This document shows positions 24,620-36,692 of a DNA stretch of 64,000 nucleotides, one piece after another. Numbering within the stretch: position 1 is the stretch's first letter; each line of letters starts with the position of its first letter. Below the pieces are notes generated by a model, which was not told where the DNA came from, made no database searches, and saw only the letters and a list, made by a program, of their open reading frames with translations. Source of the DNA: Alisma plantago-aquatica (Eukaryota > Streptophyta > Magnoliopsida > Alismatales > Alismataceae). The DNA lies in NCBI GenBank assembly GCA_963693085.1, contig OY856413.1, positions 102,994,801 through 103,058,800 of the forward strand, in the 5' to 3' direction. A program made the translations under genes and the position numbers.

Positions 24620-25330
24620 AGAGTTTAAGTTTTTAGATGATAAGGTGTTGTATTAGCATGACATGTTGCGTGTACCTCGAGATAGTGTAAATTCTTTTAA
24701 GGGGAAAAGGCTGAAAGAAAAGATTCTTATGGAAGTGTATGAATTGATGTATGTTATGCTTTCAGGAAAAACTAATATGAATATGAATCCCAAGAAGTTG
24801 AAATGGATTGTCAGATATGCAGAAGGATGCAGTTAAGTATGTGGTTAAAAGTAGTGTGTATCAGAAGGTTAAAGCTGAACCCTAGAAATCTATAACTACT
24901 TTGTAATCTTTTTCTATGCTGGAATGAGAGTGGGAATTTATCACAATGGAATTTGTGGTAAGATTACCCAGGACACCTAGAGGTTATGACTCGATATGAA
25001 TGATTGTGGATAGACTAATTTAGTCTGCTCACTTTCTTCATATTAAGTCAACCTTTGATGTCTTGATACATGACTAAAATATACATGGATGAAATAGTTA
25101 GATTGCCTGGTAATCCAGTTTCAATCATATCTTATTGAGATTCTAAATTCACATTTAGGATTGTAGAAACAGTTGCATCGTGCTTCGGGCACAAAGTTAA
25201 GATTCAATAACCTTTTCAACTGCAGACGGATGACCAGTCTGAGAGAACCATTCAGACTCTTGAGGACATGCTGAGAGCATGTGTTTTGCTTTTCAGTGGA
25301 AGTAAGAATGAATGTTTAAGTCTTATACAA
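24620..25330 (+). pseudogene. gypsy integrase remnant in element F
   Basis: The integrase pieces are spread over all three frames. They include a block with LPRTPRGYDSI (about 24965), HFLHIKSTFDV (about 25035), YTWMK and LPGNPVS (about 25085-25110) and QTDDQSERTIQTLEDMLRAC (about 25225-25285). These match the catalytic core around the first Asp and the final Glu helix of the DDE integrase. Many indels and stops make it non-functional. Confidence 0.75.
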
Positions 25331-25369
25331 GTTGCCTTATGTGAATGTTGAGTTTAGTAATACACAAAC

Positions 25370-25916
25370 GATAATGGTACAGTTTGGGTATAAACCCAGG
25401 CAAAACAAATTTGGTAAATCATCAGGTGCATGATTTCAAGCTAGCAAGACAGCATTAAAATACGTAAATAAACCTGGTTGCATGCTTCCTGTTATGTTAA
25501 TGTGTATGACTTAAAATTTACATGAATCGTTTCTCTGAGATATTATCAGAATTTCTCAAGTACTATTAAATATTTGTGATATGATACGTAAATAACTCTT
25601 AATTGAGTTATGTGATGCATAAACCAGGAATTTGGTTAATATGCACGTACTTCGAGAAATTTCAGACAATTGACAAATATTATAGATGGTTTCTTATAGG
25701 AGAAGTAAATTACTCTTATTGGTGTAATAAGATGTTCAATTACATGGAATTGAGTATGTATGTGCCAAAATTTGATTTGAGTTTGGGATATTTATGAATT
25801 TTAAATCTGTCTGCATGCATGATATAAAGATTTCTCAGTAAATACAAAGATTTTGAAATATACTACTCTGCCAGATCTAGAATGATACCGTATTGTGATT
25901 TGAATTGCAATCAAAC
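25370..25916 (+). repeat. diverged copy of F's own LTR segment inside F
   Basis: This stretch matches F LTR positions of about 20730-21265. Both run from a gggtataaaccca/gggtatgaaccca block through tctcaagta, aactcttaattgagtta and a final ccgtattgtgat/cagtgtattgtgat block. Divergence is clearly greater than between the two F LTRs, so it is not a copy made by the present insertion. Confidence 0.75.
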
Positions 25917-26289
25917 AAATGAGGTAATGGAAACCCTAAAGAGTAGGGTGTTTCCATGTGATTAGTGAATGAGATAACCCTAAGAATAGGGTGTTGGCAT
26001 GTGATGAATGAATAAGGCAAATGAAACCCTAAGGATAGGGTGTACGATGAATCAAGTATTTTTGATATCAATTCTCAGTATGATATGTAATGATGTTTAA
26101 CAATTAAATTGCATGATTTAATTTTAGTACCAAATAGACATGCATTCTGTTTATTTAAAAATTTTAGTTTGTTTGCATGAATAGTATAATAATTTCTTGG
26201 TAGTTACCATAAAGTGAGATACTGTTATAATAGTTCTGGAAAAACAATGTTTTGTGGGTCAATCTGGAATCAGATCAGATGTGTCCTAG

Positions 26290-26467
26290 GTTAAGGGACC
26301 TATACAGATGGTTGATCGGAGGATCAAGAAACTCACGAATTGTGAGGTACCATTAGTGATAGTTTTGTGGAGAAATCTGAACTTGGAAGAAGCCATGTGG
26401 GAACCTGAGTTTGAAATGCATAACAAGACTCCTTTCTCTTTTAGGAATTTCGGGACGAAATTCATTT
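26290..26467 (+). pseudogene. gypsy pol C-terminal chromodomain-like remnant
   Basis: Pieces read VPLVIVLWRNLNLEEAMWEP, then MHNKTPFSFRNFGTKFI, just before the polypurine tract. This corresponds to the last part of the pol polyprotein of Del/Tekay-type chromodomain elements, the same region as 60840-60780 (minus) of element D. It is short and isolated from the integrase remnant, so it cannot act alone. Confidence 0.7.
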
Positions 26468-26480
26468 AAGGGGAAAAGGT
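26468..26480 (+). other. polypurine tract of element F
   Basis: The sequence aaggggaaaaggt immediately precedes the 3' LTR and would prime plus-strand DNA synthesis. Confidence 0.9.
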
Positions 26481-29400
26481 TGTTATGACCCACTCCCTGA
26501 TTAACTAATAAATACCTCGAATTATGTAAAACACCTCAATTAGTGTTGAGTATCAAATTAAATATCATGGATAATCAAGATAAGCTATGACGTGAATTAA
26601 TAGCCGAGATTGAATCACTTGAGGCAATTAATGATGTCAATGTTGAATATTTAGTACATTAAGTTGAATCAAGTGATCACAGATGCAATTAGATCTTTGA
26701 TCCAGTGAAACGGTCTAGTAAGCATAATCTTATGCCTTGAGAAGGTAGAGGATCTCGTGCTCAAAATTTCACAGAAGAAATCATTCAAAACGGACCTCCG
26801 AGACAATAATTATGCTATTTTTTAGTTTTCTTAGACCTATAGTGCAATTTTTTCCAAATCTTTAACTTATAACCCCTTTTACCCTTTTCTCGCTTATCTT
26901 CTTCCCGATCAATAGAGCAGCAACCGACAGAGCGGCGCTCAGGAGGGGTGCGATTCCAGCAGAGAGGGAGAGTTTAGGGGTGATTCTGGGCTCCCTCACT
27001 CCGACCAGCAACATTCCACCTCCGCCTTGCTTCCCTTTCTTCTTCTTCCTCCACCTTCATCCCTTGTCCACGCTCAGCCGTAGTTACTTGACCTGTGAGC
27101 GCCGCTTGAAGCTACCAGGAGCAACTCGATCGACTGCAATAGGGGGAGGTATGAGGGGCGACCTTTTAGCCCTTGGCTTCGTTTAGCTGTAATCGGCCTC
27201 CGTCCACCCTTTTTCTTCCTCCCTTCATCCTTTCCGCCTAGCAGCTAGCAGCCGTCCTGCTGCTTGGGCGGCCAGCAAGTAGTGGCAAGCTGCTACGGCT
27301 AGCAGCAAGCTGCGATTTGCAGCAACCTGGGGGAGGCCTTTGGGGCGCACAACAACGGAAGAAGCCACCTTGGAGCTCGAATTTGAAGTCCCAGTAGGAT
27401 TCACAGCAAGGTCAGATATCAATCGGTCCGTTTCCAACCTGTGCGTATGGTTTCTGTGTGAGCAACAGAACAGTAAACAAGTAAATACAAGGTAAAAGAC
27501 AACCAATTTCCGTCTGGAAACCGGCCCTGGGCACATGTCCGGACGAATCCGGACAGTCCTAATTGCGGTGAGTGGGGTTTCATTCATTTATCATTAAATA
27601 ACTCAGGCGTTTGAATATTTTCTGTTTTGTGCGCAAATTACGCTGATAACAGGCTTTATCAGGCGTAGGGCAGCGTTTGGTGTTGCCCGACTTTTTATTT
27701 CATAAATTGCTTCTAGACGCTGTTAAATGATTAAATTTAGCAATTGATCAGTGTGGATTGAGTCGGTAGATTTATATGGTTCATTGGAACCTAAATTGCT
27801 CATTTGAATGTTGAAATTAGAAATTCATGTCTGAAAATGGTATAATTTGGGTATGAACCCAAACAATGAAGATTTCTGATAAATTATCAGATGTACGATT
27901 TCAAAGTAGATATGAATAAATAAAATATGCATGAAAACCCTAATTGCATATATCTTTTGACGTTAATATGTGTAAATTGATATTTACATGAAATGGCACA
28001 TTTCTCTGAAATATTACCAGAAATTCTCAAGTATTGTTATTAAATTGTGTTGTGATATGTAATTAACTCTTAATTGAGTTAAGTGATGCACAAATCAGGA
28101 TTTGGGTTAATGTGCACGTTTTTCGAGAAATTTAGAGAATTGATAATTGTTGAATATGATTCTCATATGTGAAGCAAATTTCTTTAATTTGTGCAATAAG
28201 ATGTTCAATTGTGTAAATTCGCTATGTATGTGCCAAATTGAAATAAGTTGGGTTATTTATGCATTTCTAATTTGTCTGAATGCATGGTATGAGAATTTCT
28301 CAGAAATTACAAGGATTTAAAATATATTGCTCTGTCAGTTTAGAATGACAGTGTATTGTGATCTGATATAAAATCAGTAGATGTGATTTTCCTGTTTAAA
28401 TGGTTATATGTTAATCGGTTAATAGACTTAGGTGCCCTAACACCGTAGAACCCCTTTGACAGATGTGCTTCTTAGGGGTGAAACTCGTGTTGCAACATTA
28501 TCCGTGTGGAGTCATGGAGACACGAGGACAGAGAGGCAGTGTCCAACAACAACGCGTGCGGAGTCACGGTGGCACTGGAGGAAAATGGGGGTTATTCAAC
28601 ATCATCCGTGCTTGTGTCACGGAGGTAACCCGGTGAGACTCTCCGCCTGTGTACTCAGGTTTGTCAGGAAGAGTCTGGAGCACACGTGGTTGTGCAGCAC
28701 ACGTGGTTGTGCATTGAGGCCGTGGAGCCTGGGGTCCTGTAGCAGAACAGGGCTGGCGTCAGACTTAGCATTTCCCGGGTGTGTCGCTAAGTCTTGTACG
28801 GTGGGATCGTAGCATGAACTTGCTACGGATCTTCATATGCAGAGTACACTGTATATGATTAGGGCTTAATAATAATATAAATTGGTACTCATATAGGATC
28901 ACAGTAAATTAAAGTATTCGAACTTTTGTGCTATTTCTTTATATCTGTTTATCTGTTCAAATTATCTGTTAATGCATGGAAATGTGATTATATTCTGCAA
29001 ATATGTTATGTTATTAGAACTGCCCTGCTTAGTACTGTATTTATGTTTTATTTAAATCTATAAACCTGATGAGTTGTTTAGTGATAGCTAAATGAAATGT
29101 TATTCACTGAGCGAGTAGGCTCATACCTCTACTCAAAACATTTTCAGGTCAGCATCAGCATCAGGAATCGGAAGGGTCATTTCATCCTAACGCCTAGTTA
29201 TAAAAGGTTTGTAGTTAGTCTAGTTAGAGGTCTCTTAGTCCTTTCCCCTCGGTCTTTGGGACATGGCGTGGGTGAGAGAGAGTGTGTATGTGGAATGTGT
29301 ATAATGATGTAAATTAACTTTTATGCTTTATTTTATGTCAAACAATGTAGAATGTTGTAGACTCTGTTTATATTGCTAGTCAGTTAATAAAGATGCTTCC

Positions 29401-29559
29401 ACAGTTTGTTTTAGTTTCAATTTACAGCATAACTCAGATTATCCTATTAATCTCTTTAAAAAGTTTTAAAAAGTGAAGAGTGATTGGCTTATGTGTAAAT
29501 CTCATCCTGTCACGTCCTAATTTCGTGGTTTGTGGTTAATGTGAGATTGGGGCGTGAAA
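26481..29559 (+). repeat. 3' LTR of element F
   Basis: This 3,079-bp copy of the 5' LTR differs by about 14 single-base changes and no net length change. It ends GCGTGAAA directly before the TSD atcat. Confidence 0.93.
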
Positions 29560-29616
29560 ATCATGGTTTAAGTTTTGAGTAATCTCACTTTGTGTTGCAA
29601 TGGGTGTCACAATTTC

Positions 29617-30580
29617 ATTACTCTGTAAGTACGGTATGTGACCACAATTCATCAACTATGGTATTATCATTACAACTTATGCTTGTTATCATGTATCTTA
29701 CATTCACAAACACATACTCTGATGAAGATTCATTTGTCTTCTCCGCAATTTCTTTTTAGATGTGGGGTAATTATTAAATCATGAGAAGATGAATCACTAT
29801 TGTGCGGAGTTCTACCTGTCCTTATCTTCATGATATGCATCTTCAACATCCTATAATGATAACAAGTTAATAAGTACAATACCTTAATGACGACAAATTA
29901 TTAAGTACAATAGTTGAATACTAACAAATCTTTGTTTTGTAGTTGTCATTTGTGTCCTCATCTTCTTCTTCATCATCTGAATCAGTTGGATCAACAATGC
30001 AACTTGCAAAAAGCTCTTCACGAAGAAAATAAATGGCATTCTTCGGTCTCTCATAATCAAGCTTAGTAACATACAATTCTCTCTTAAAAACCTATATTTC
30101 ATGAACCAACTTAGACACTTCTTTTAGTTATTGTTTTTCTTTTCATTAGATCTATCTTCAACCTTTTCCTATCAGTCATTAGTATATCAAGCTTTGTCTG
30201 CATTTCACCTACTTCATTCTCATTACCCTCTTTCCTAGTTGTCTCTTCCCTATATGAATCTTCCTCCCAAGCTAGTCCTTTTTGACACAGCCTATACCAA
30301 ATTTGCATACAATAATGTCATTTTCTATAAGAAAGAGCACATCTTACTTTATGTTTTTATTTATTAATCAATAGAAATAAAATATCTTCATCAGTAGGTA
30401 GTGTCTGGCACTCCCTAAACCAAACCTGAAAATACATATTATTTGGAAAAAAATTACAATGTATTGTACTAATTTTAGAAATATGCATTGTCTGACAAAA
30501 ATGAATACATAATGTACTAATTTAAGAAATAACACTAGAAAGTAATTAAGAACATTACCATTAATATCGTGATGCAATAT
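29617..30580 (-). pseudogene. Ulp1-like pseudogene, linker portion
   Basis: This resumes the old locus after solo LTR E. Minus-strand frames such as 30308-30111 (charged, with MQTKLDILMTDRKRLKIDL, possibly coiled coil) and 30102-29884 have no diagnostic motif. Position and strand place them between the N-terminal and catalytic parts of the Ulp1-like pseudogene. Confidence 0.35.
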
Positions 30581-31270
30581 TTCAGATAGCCCTTTTTTAG
30601 AAGAAACATCAATGATCTCATTATGAAAATATTTTGTGATGGCCTCTACCTAGTTGTAGTTATCCTAATATTCTAAATCATCCACCAAATCAAAGAAAAT
30701 TTTAAAAATTGCAAAACTCTCATAGAGGAACAATAATCTGACAGCAGGACTAAAATTCATATCTTGATAAAATTATATATGTTTAATGCATCCCTTTTTC
30801 TTAGCATTTTAAAATGTGTCCATTGCATCCTTAACCTTTGGATTTGCACCAAAGCGATCCCCCGTAAAAATAAAGTTCCTTAATGTACCCTTTCAGAATC
30901 CAAAAATTCCAACAAAGTGAAAAATGCACATGTTTAAAATGGCTAACTGTCATTCAACTAACTTTGTAGTACCATACTAGTTCATAATGTACCTTCATTT
31001 GGTAATCTGAATATGTTAGATACATGTTCTGGCTTCAAATTAACTAAAACCTTGGCAAACAAAAAACCTCGTTCCTTTTCTTCATAACAACGTACTATAT
31101 CTTCTATCAACTCATGTCCAAAGCAGTTGAACACTTCATTTTCAAAAATCCCCCAAAAGTGGTTATTTTGACTTTCCTCTTGTTCTCAATGTCAGTCATT
31201 TCACATGCCTTTTTAAAATTTCCAAAGCTACTCCATCATAGAATCCACATTCTCTTTTCATCCTACTTAG
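30560..31270 (-). pseudogene. Ulp1-type transposon protein, N-terminal (DUF1985-like) part
   Basis: Read on the minus strand. One frame reads HELIEDIVRCYEEKERGFLF and continues to VSNIFRLPNE (about 31000), which then meets a GT donor-like site. A second piece starts near 30890 with RNFIFTGDRFGANPKVKDAM, then further sequence around 30660-30720 with LFLYESFAIFKIFFDLVDDL. This pattern, ending an exon on LPNE/G and followed by an Asp-Leu and Tyr-Asn-Trp block, resembles the N-terminal domain of transposon-borne Ulp1-like proteins of plants. Several stops are present. Assigned by memory of the family, so confidence is moderate. Confidence 0.45.
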
Positions 31271-31700
31271 AAGAAAACCGCAATATATAAAACTTGTAGC
31301 TATCATAACTCAATTTTCTTTAACACTTACAACTACAATACTACACGTACATGTAAATCATATTTCTTAATCATATAGTAATGTGTTTAACAAAAATCCA
31401 TTTTTTAGAAGTACAATACATGTTTATTTCCTATAAAAACATAAAACAAATATTATTGACCTAATAAGATTACCACTCACAAACTGTGTACATAACCTTA
31501 ACACTGATCAAAATACAAGCAAAACCTTAACACTTATTTTTCTTATTTAAAACTGATGATACCTAATTCATAATTTCATTATCAATTTTAACACATAAAA
31601 CAATCGTACAATATCTAAAATAGCTTGATTCATAAATGTACAGTACCATTACAAATTACATGTACAAAACACACAATATATCATAAGCCAAATTTATAAT
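31271..31700. other. AT-rich end of the Mutator-like locus before element A
   Basis: AT-rich sequence with many gtacaata-type words and no coding frame. Element A was inserted at 31701, so any terminal inverted repeat of the Mutator-like element would lie beyond element A, outside the window. Confidence 0.4.
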
Positions 31701-32039
31701 TGTAATGACTCGTTTTCAAATTAATCATCTAATTAGGATTTACTTGGATGATTGTATGCTTAACTAAGTTGATCATTATTTAAAGATCTATTAATGATGG
31801 TAGTTAAAGTTTTATTTTTTAAATATAACCATATGGTTTATTCATACTTTGATTCACATAATTAGGGTTAAGATTTGGAAACCCTAATCGGCCCAAATTA
31901 GGGTTTTGATGACATATGAATACAAAATTTGATAATTATAGTGTCTCACTAAATAATTTTTAGTATTTTATGTGTAACTCTAATTTAATTGAAATTTGGA
32001 TTTGATTTGTACATCTCAAATGTGAGAACTATTAAAAAT

Positions 32040-32510
32040 TATCAAAATTTTTGAAGAATGTTCTAACCTAATTGTCGATTGAGTTTCAATCTCGACCGAC
32101 CATATTTTAGATTGATATAGAAGTGTGGTAATAAAAATTTATCATTTTGATTAGTATACCCAATTGATCTCAAATTTTAACTGTAGTTGGGAAACTCGAT
32201 GGCAGATATAGTATTAAATTAAAGAAATTTTTGGATGATGTTTGATCTCTACAGAGAGGGGTGTCAGTTGAGTTCAGTGTAGGACAAACTCAATCAACCA
32301 TGATGCAGACTGCAATATAGCAGTGTAGTATTTGATTTTAAATTATTTATTGGTAACTCTAAATGATCTAAATTTTTTACTGTTGCTTAAAACTAAATTT
32401 CAGACATTGGGTTAAAATTTCATAATTTTTGGATGATTTTTGAGTTCTAAAAAGTGTGTTGTCGGTCGAGTTTATTACTCAGTCGACCAACCAGTCTAAG
32501 AAAAATAAAA
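32040..32510 (+). repeat. degenerate ~190-bp units with inverted GGTCGAGT motifs
   Basis: About three degenerate units each contain a stretch like atttttggatgatgtttgatc, then a pair gtcggtcgagt ... actcgaccgacca that can form a hairpin, then tgcagactgcaatatagcag. The same array recurs in the 3' LTR at about 38400-38890 and inside F at about 23480-23960. Confidence 0.7.
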
Positions 32511-35500
32511 ATATAATGAAGGGCTTGTTTGCAATTGTTCTAAGCACCTCAATTCATCTATATGACTAATCTAACACACAAGGAGCTCTCATAACTCGTC
32601 ATTCCTTTCATTAAATGAAATTTTAGAGAGAGGGGAGAGCTAGGGTTTTAAGAAGAGAAAGTGGTGGAGATGTTGACCTAGGGTTTCTCTATCTAAGATA
32701 TGATGAAATCAAGTAAGTTTAGCTTCTTTGCATAGCATTTCATGGTGAATCTTCTCTCAGATGTCAAGATATCGTCCCTCCTATGATTTGATTTGAAATC
32801 ACATCAAATCTTCCCCTTTTCTCACTCTCTCTCTTCTAATCCTCATTTATAGGGTTTCTGAGTTGAGAGGAGAAATAATTGGATTCAATTGCTAGAGTTT
32901 GATTGGGTTTCCAAAAATTCATAGGTAAACCTGTGTTTTTAAGGTTCTTGGCACCTAAAGTGAGTGTTTTTCTCCCTCCTAAGCTCTGTAGTCATGTTGA
33001 AAGCCTAATTCTATCTGGCTAAAATAATCAAAAACCTTTCTTGTATAAGTATGTGATTGGATATTGATTGGAAAAAGATATTGGGGGATCCAATTCTATT
33101 GATTTTTCTTATTTCTCATTGATTGGAACTTGATTAGTTCCTAATATATTGATTGAGGTTACATGGGTAATTTTATGGGTAGATGACTATGCCATTTCAT
33201 GTGAAAGTTTCCTAAACATCAGCCCAATGGCCGATATGCTTGGAATTGAATTGACATGTATAAAATCATATTTGAATTGTACTAGATTGCATTATATAAG
33301 TGTATTGTTGAATATTAATGTAATTGAATATAACATATATATAAGGATCAGTATGAGGTGACCACATATCCTGAGTAGGTTTTGTGTTAAGGAAGTGAAT
33401 CAAATGAGTCAATTAATCAATGTATACTTATGATTGATGAATGGAATATGTGAAAATGGAAACTAGGGTTTCCATGTGTCTGAATATCCCTAATGAACCT
33501 CTATGCATCATTATGAAATTACTTAGTGATATGGATCTTATACTGTGTTGAACTATAGATGACTTCTTGAAAACCCTAGATGTTTAGTATTAAGATGAGT
33601 ATGAGATGATGAAGCTATAACTTTTATATGATTTTGTAAATGTGATGAAATGTAGAATGTAAGTATTAATACTTCAATGAAAGATGATGAGTCTTACTAA
33701 TACTACATAAGACTAATGCATCTATTTTAGTACAATTTATCAAATAATGAGTAGCCCTCATATGAATGTGGGACCTTTTATACAAGTTACATAATAGTGA
33801 TTTGTGAAGGATGATTAGAGATTATGATGTAAGAAGATTTAACCTAAACCAATTTTTAAAGATAAGGTGATTAGTATAATAAAGAATGATCACAGTTGAT
33901 TATGGAAATGACATTAGTAGTCAATGACATTGTACACTTATCTAAATATAAGAGACAATATGAACAAGATGTACTTAGTGGAGATTGCAAGTTAAAGATG
34001 AAACTAATGAAGTTAGTATGATGAAGTATTTTATCTTTTGTTTTAATTACATGTAGCTTAACCCAAATTAAATAAAATATACTACGAACTAGAATTTGAT
34101 AAATGTTAAGTAGAAGAGAAGCATTGTTTGTAAAGTGAATCAAGAAAGATTGGTCCAAATAATGTAATGATCATGAAATGAAAGAAATTGATACTACGGA
34201 ATATAAAATGAAGGAAAAAGATGGGAATTAGTAGATGATTCTAAGAATATAACTCTTACCTTAAAATGATGAGTTTGATGATGCTAGTGAATGACAATCT
34301 CAAGTGAGGGATTAAGGGATGCACATAACTGTAGTTGAATTCAACTAAAAGATGAAATTCAAGTATTTGAATTGATTTACAAGAATGTTTTGACTTGTAC
34401 TCTGAGAATGGACTAATAGTACAAATTTCAAATGATAGCCAACATGTGTTGATTAGTAACCCAATCTAAAGAATGTGAAATGAAAGAAGAAGAGAACTTA
34501 GTCTGTTATGCATGAATATGCATAAAATTTATTTGCATCTTTTGAGATTGGATGGAACAAACATATGTTGTATGATAAACCTATTCTGAGCATGATTAAT
34601 GATACATGATATCTATATGCTTTTAATGTTTCTGGTTTTAATGGCTCTGCTAATATTTGTTAAGAAATGTGATATACAATGAATTGATAAGAAATATGTT
34701 GAAATTGAATTTAATATTCACTCCTTACATTTGAGAAACCCTGATAAGGGTAAATGTTTCATAATGAGATTATGTCTAGAGTTGAAAGCCCACTGATGAT
34801 GATAAAACCTTGTTGGGGTAAATGCTTGACAATAAGATTATGTCTTGGGATGAAAGCCTACTATTAATGATTTCTATGAGATGATGTAGAAGATAGAAAT
34901 AATCATATGTGTTGCAATCTACAGATTTATTGTGCTTCTTGCTTTGATCATCATCCTTATTGATAAGCTTAATTTGTTTCATGCTATTATAGTTATGTGA
35001 GAATACACATATATGATATATGATGTTTGGAATTCTTTTAAGATGAGTAAAAGAGATTAATAATGAGTGAAATGATGGAACATCTAGTTAGGTCCCTAAA
35101 CACCATGAGTTTTCCCCAAGGACCACATTGGGGTAACAAAACAGATCTCCTTTTAGTAATCGATGAATTATGAGAAGGATTTCTAGAGTGTGGATCGAGA
35201 CATTAAAGGTTAGACCACTAGGATTTAGGAGTGAGTCATCTGGAGTGGCTCTAGCCTGAAATCCTTGTTTTGAAACTCTATGTCTAGGTGGAATAGACTC
35301 TGATGAAATGAAATATGTGAAATATTGTGATATGTGATATACTATTTGTTGATTCCTATCCTGTGTACCTGAGATAAGGATGTGAACCTCTTTAGGCAAC
35401 CATGAGGTGTCCAAGGTCTGTTGTTGATATCTTAAGGTGGCCAGCTAAACCCTAAGATAGTGACAGTGAGTCATTGACATGAGAATCAGGCGTGGTGCCT

Positions 35501-36042
35501 TCTACTTGGTGAGGTACAAGCAAAGTAGTTCCAGGGCAAATGTATAAAAGATGATAAGCCATGTAGAACATGAATTGAATGGTTGTTACATTCCTTGTAC
35601 TGCTACTTGATGATTTGTCATTGTTGATTATGGTTCTTGTTGGAGAAAGTAATCATGTTGCTATGGACATTTTCTATTTCATATTATGATATGTCATGTT
35701 GACAAGTTATAAATGATGGGATTTATATCCATTTTGAACATGAGTTGGATTGTTTTCTATATTATAGTATTGTTTGATAGATATGTATTATGTGTACTTC
35801 ATCTTCAAGACTACAAGATGTTTTCCTAGTCTGGCTGGTGGAGTTTCACAAAGATAATATTATTGTTATGTATTGATTCAAAATGCTTAGAACTTGACTT
35901 ATTTCTCATGTAGTAGGGTTCTTAATTTGAACTAAGAAGTATCTTCTAATTTTTTCATAGACATGCTCTAAAAGATGTTTCAAAGTTATAATTGGTTTAA
36001 GTGATTACCTTATCTGTTGGGTTAGATTACCATTACAAGATA

Positions 36043-36692
36043 TGAAAGATTGGTCTGCAAATGAGAAGAACACACACGGCGATCAAGATCATGTGTGCTG
36101 GAACAAGCCGTAGCAAGGAACTTTTAAAATAAATATTGATGCTATGTTTAATACTACTACTCATCGATTTGCTATTGTAGTCGTCTATCGTGATGAAGGG
36201 GGACGTTGGCGTGGGGGTTAGGGAAGGATTATCAAAGCTGATAGCACCCTAGAGGCTGAGGTACGAGCTCTTGAACTAGTTGTTGAAGTTGGGAAGGGTA
36301 TGAACTGCGATAAGATCTACTTTGAAACTGACTCTCTGATCACCGTGGAGGCTATGGTAGGCAAAGTCTCAGGCTACCGAAAGATGACCAGATGGGTAAT
36401 AGCTGTGAGAAAGAGGTTCACACTGGGTTGGGCCTGCTCACACATTAAAAGAGAGGGGAATAAGGTAGCAGACCAGTTGGCAAAGTTTCATATTAAAACA
36501 AATTGTGGCTCTTATTACTATAGGAGTCCACCTTGTCATCTTGTTGATATTATCAACACAGATGCATGTAATGGTAGTAGTACTACCAAGTTTATTTCTA
36601 TTTTTAGCAACTCTTCTTGTAATGTTCTTGTAGGTTTAGCTTTCATGAGAGGGTTGAGGTGAATAAAAATACCCTCTAACTTCCTTAAAAAA
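36043..36692 (+). mobile_element. 5'-truncated LINE 3' fragment in the A LTR
   Basis: A 19-bp sequence agattaccattacaagata occurs at 36024-36042 and 36693-36711, with an A tail (36687-36693) at the right border. The 650-bp fragment is on the + strand and contains only the terminal RNase H-like part of a LINE. The matching site in the other A LTR is not in the window, so I cannot compare with an empty site. Confidence 0.88.
36120..36662 (+). pseudogene. LINE RNase H-like C-terminal domain, truncated
   Basis: The frame opens with FKINIDAMFNTTT, the usual start of the RVT_3 RNase H domain in plant LINEs, continues GRIIKADSTLEAEVRALELV, IYFETDSLITVEAM and SHIKREGNKVADQLAKF, and ends at 36660-36662. 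The conserved acidic residues of D, E and D (in NIDAMF, LEAEVRAL and ETDSL) and the late Asp (in NKVADQLA) are present. An in-frame stop lies near 36220, upstream of the 120-codon open part (36300-36662). With no RT or endonuclease it cannot move. Confidence 0.85.

Larger units (their letters stand above)
19369..29559 (+). mobile_element. element F: young Ty3/gypsy LTR retrotransposon, defective
   Basis: Two LTRs of identical length (3,079 bp) are flanked by the TSD atcat at 19364-19368 and 29560-29564. The LTRs start TGTTATGACC and end GCGTGAAA, so the usual terminal CA is missing. An initiator-Met primer site and a polypurine tract lie at the expected places. By eye I count about 14 substitutions between the LTRs (about 0.5 percent), so insertion is recent. 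The 4.0-kb interior has only broken pol pieces plus sequences related to LTRs, so it must have moved with enzymes from another copy. It sits near the 3' end of solo LTR E. Confidence 0.93.
13443..29611 (+). mobile_element. element E: solo LTR of a Ty3/gypsy family (interrupted)
   Basis: The outer borders carry the 5-bp TSD atttc at 13438-13442 and 29612-29616. E starts tataaggactctgacc and ends ggtgtcaca. It matches the LTR of element D, which starts TGTAAGGACCCTGACC on the minus strand and ends near GGGGTGTGTAGCCACA. No primer site, polypurine tract or coding region belongs to it, so it is a solo LTR left by LTR-LTR recombination. Its first base pair is TA instead of TG. It is interrupted by the Cassandra-like element and by element F. 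Removing both leaves about 5.1 kb, compared with 4.16 kb for the D LTR. It inserted into the Ulp1-like pseudogene. Confidence 0.85.
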
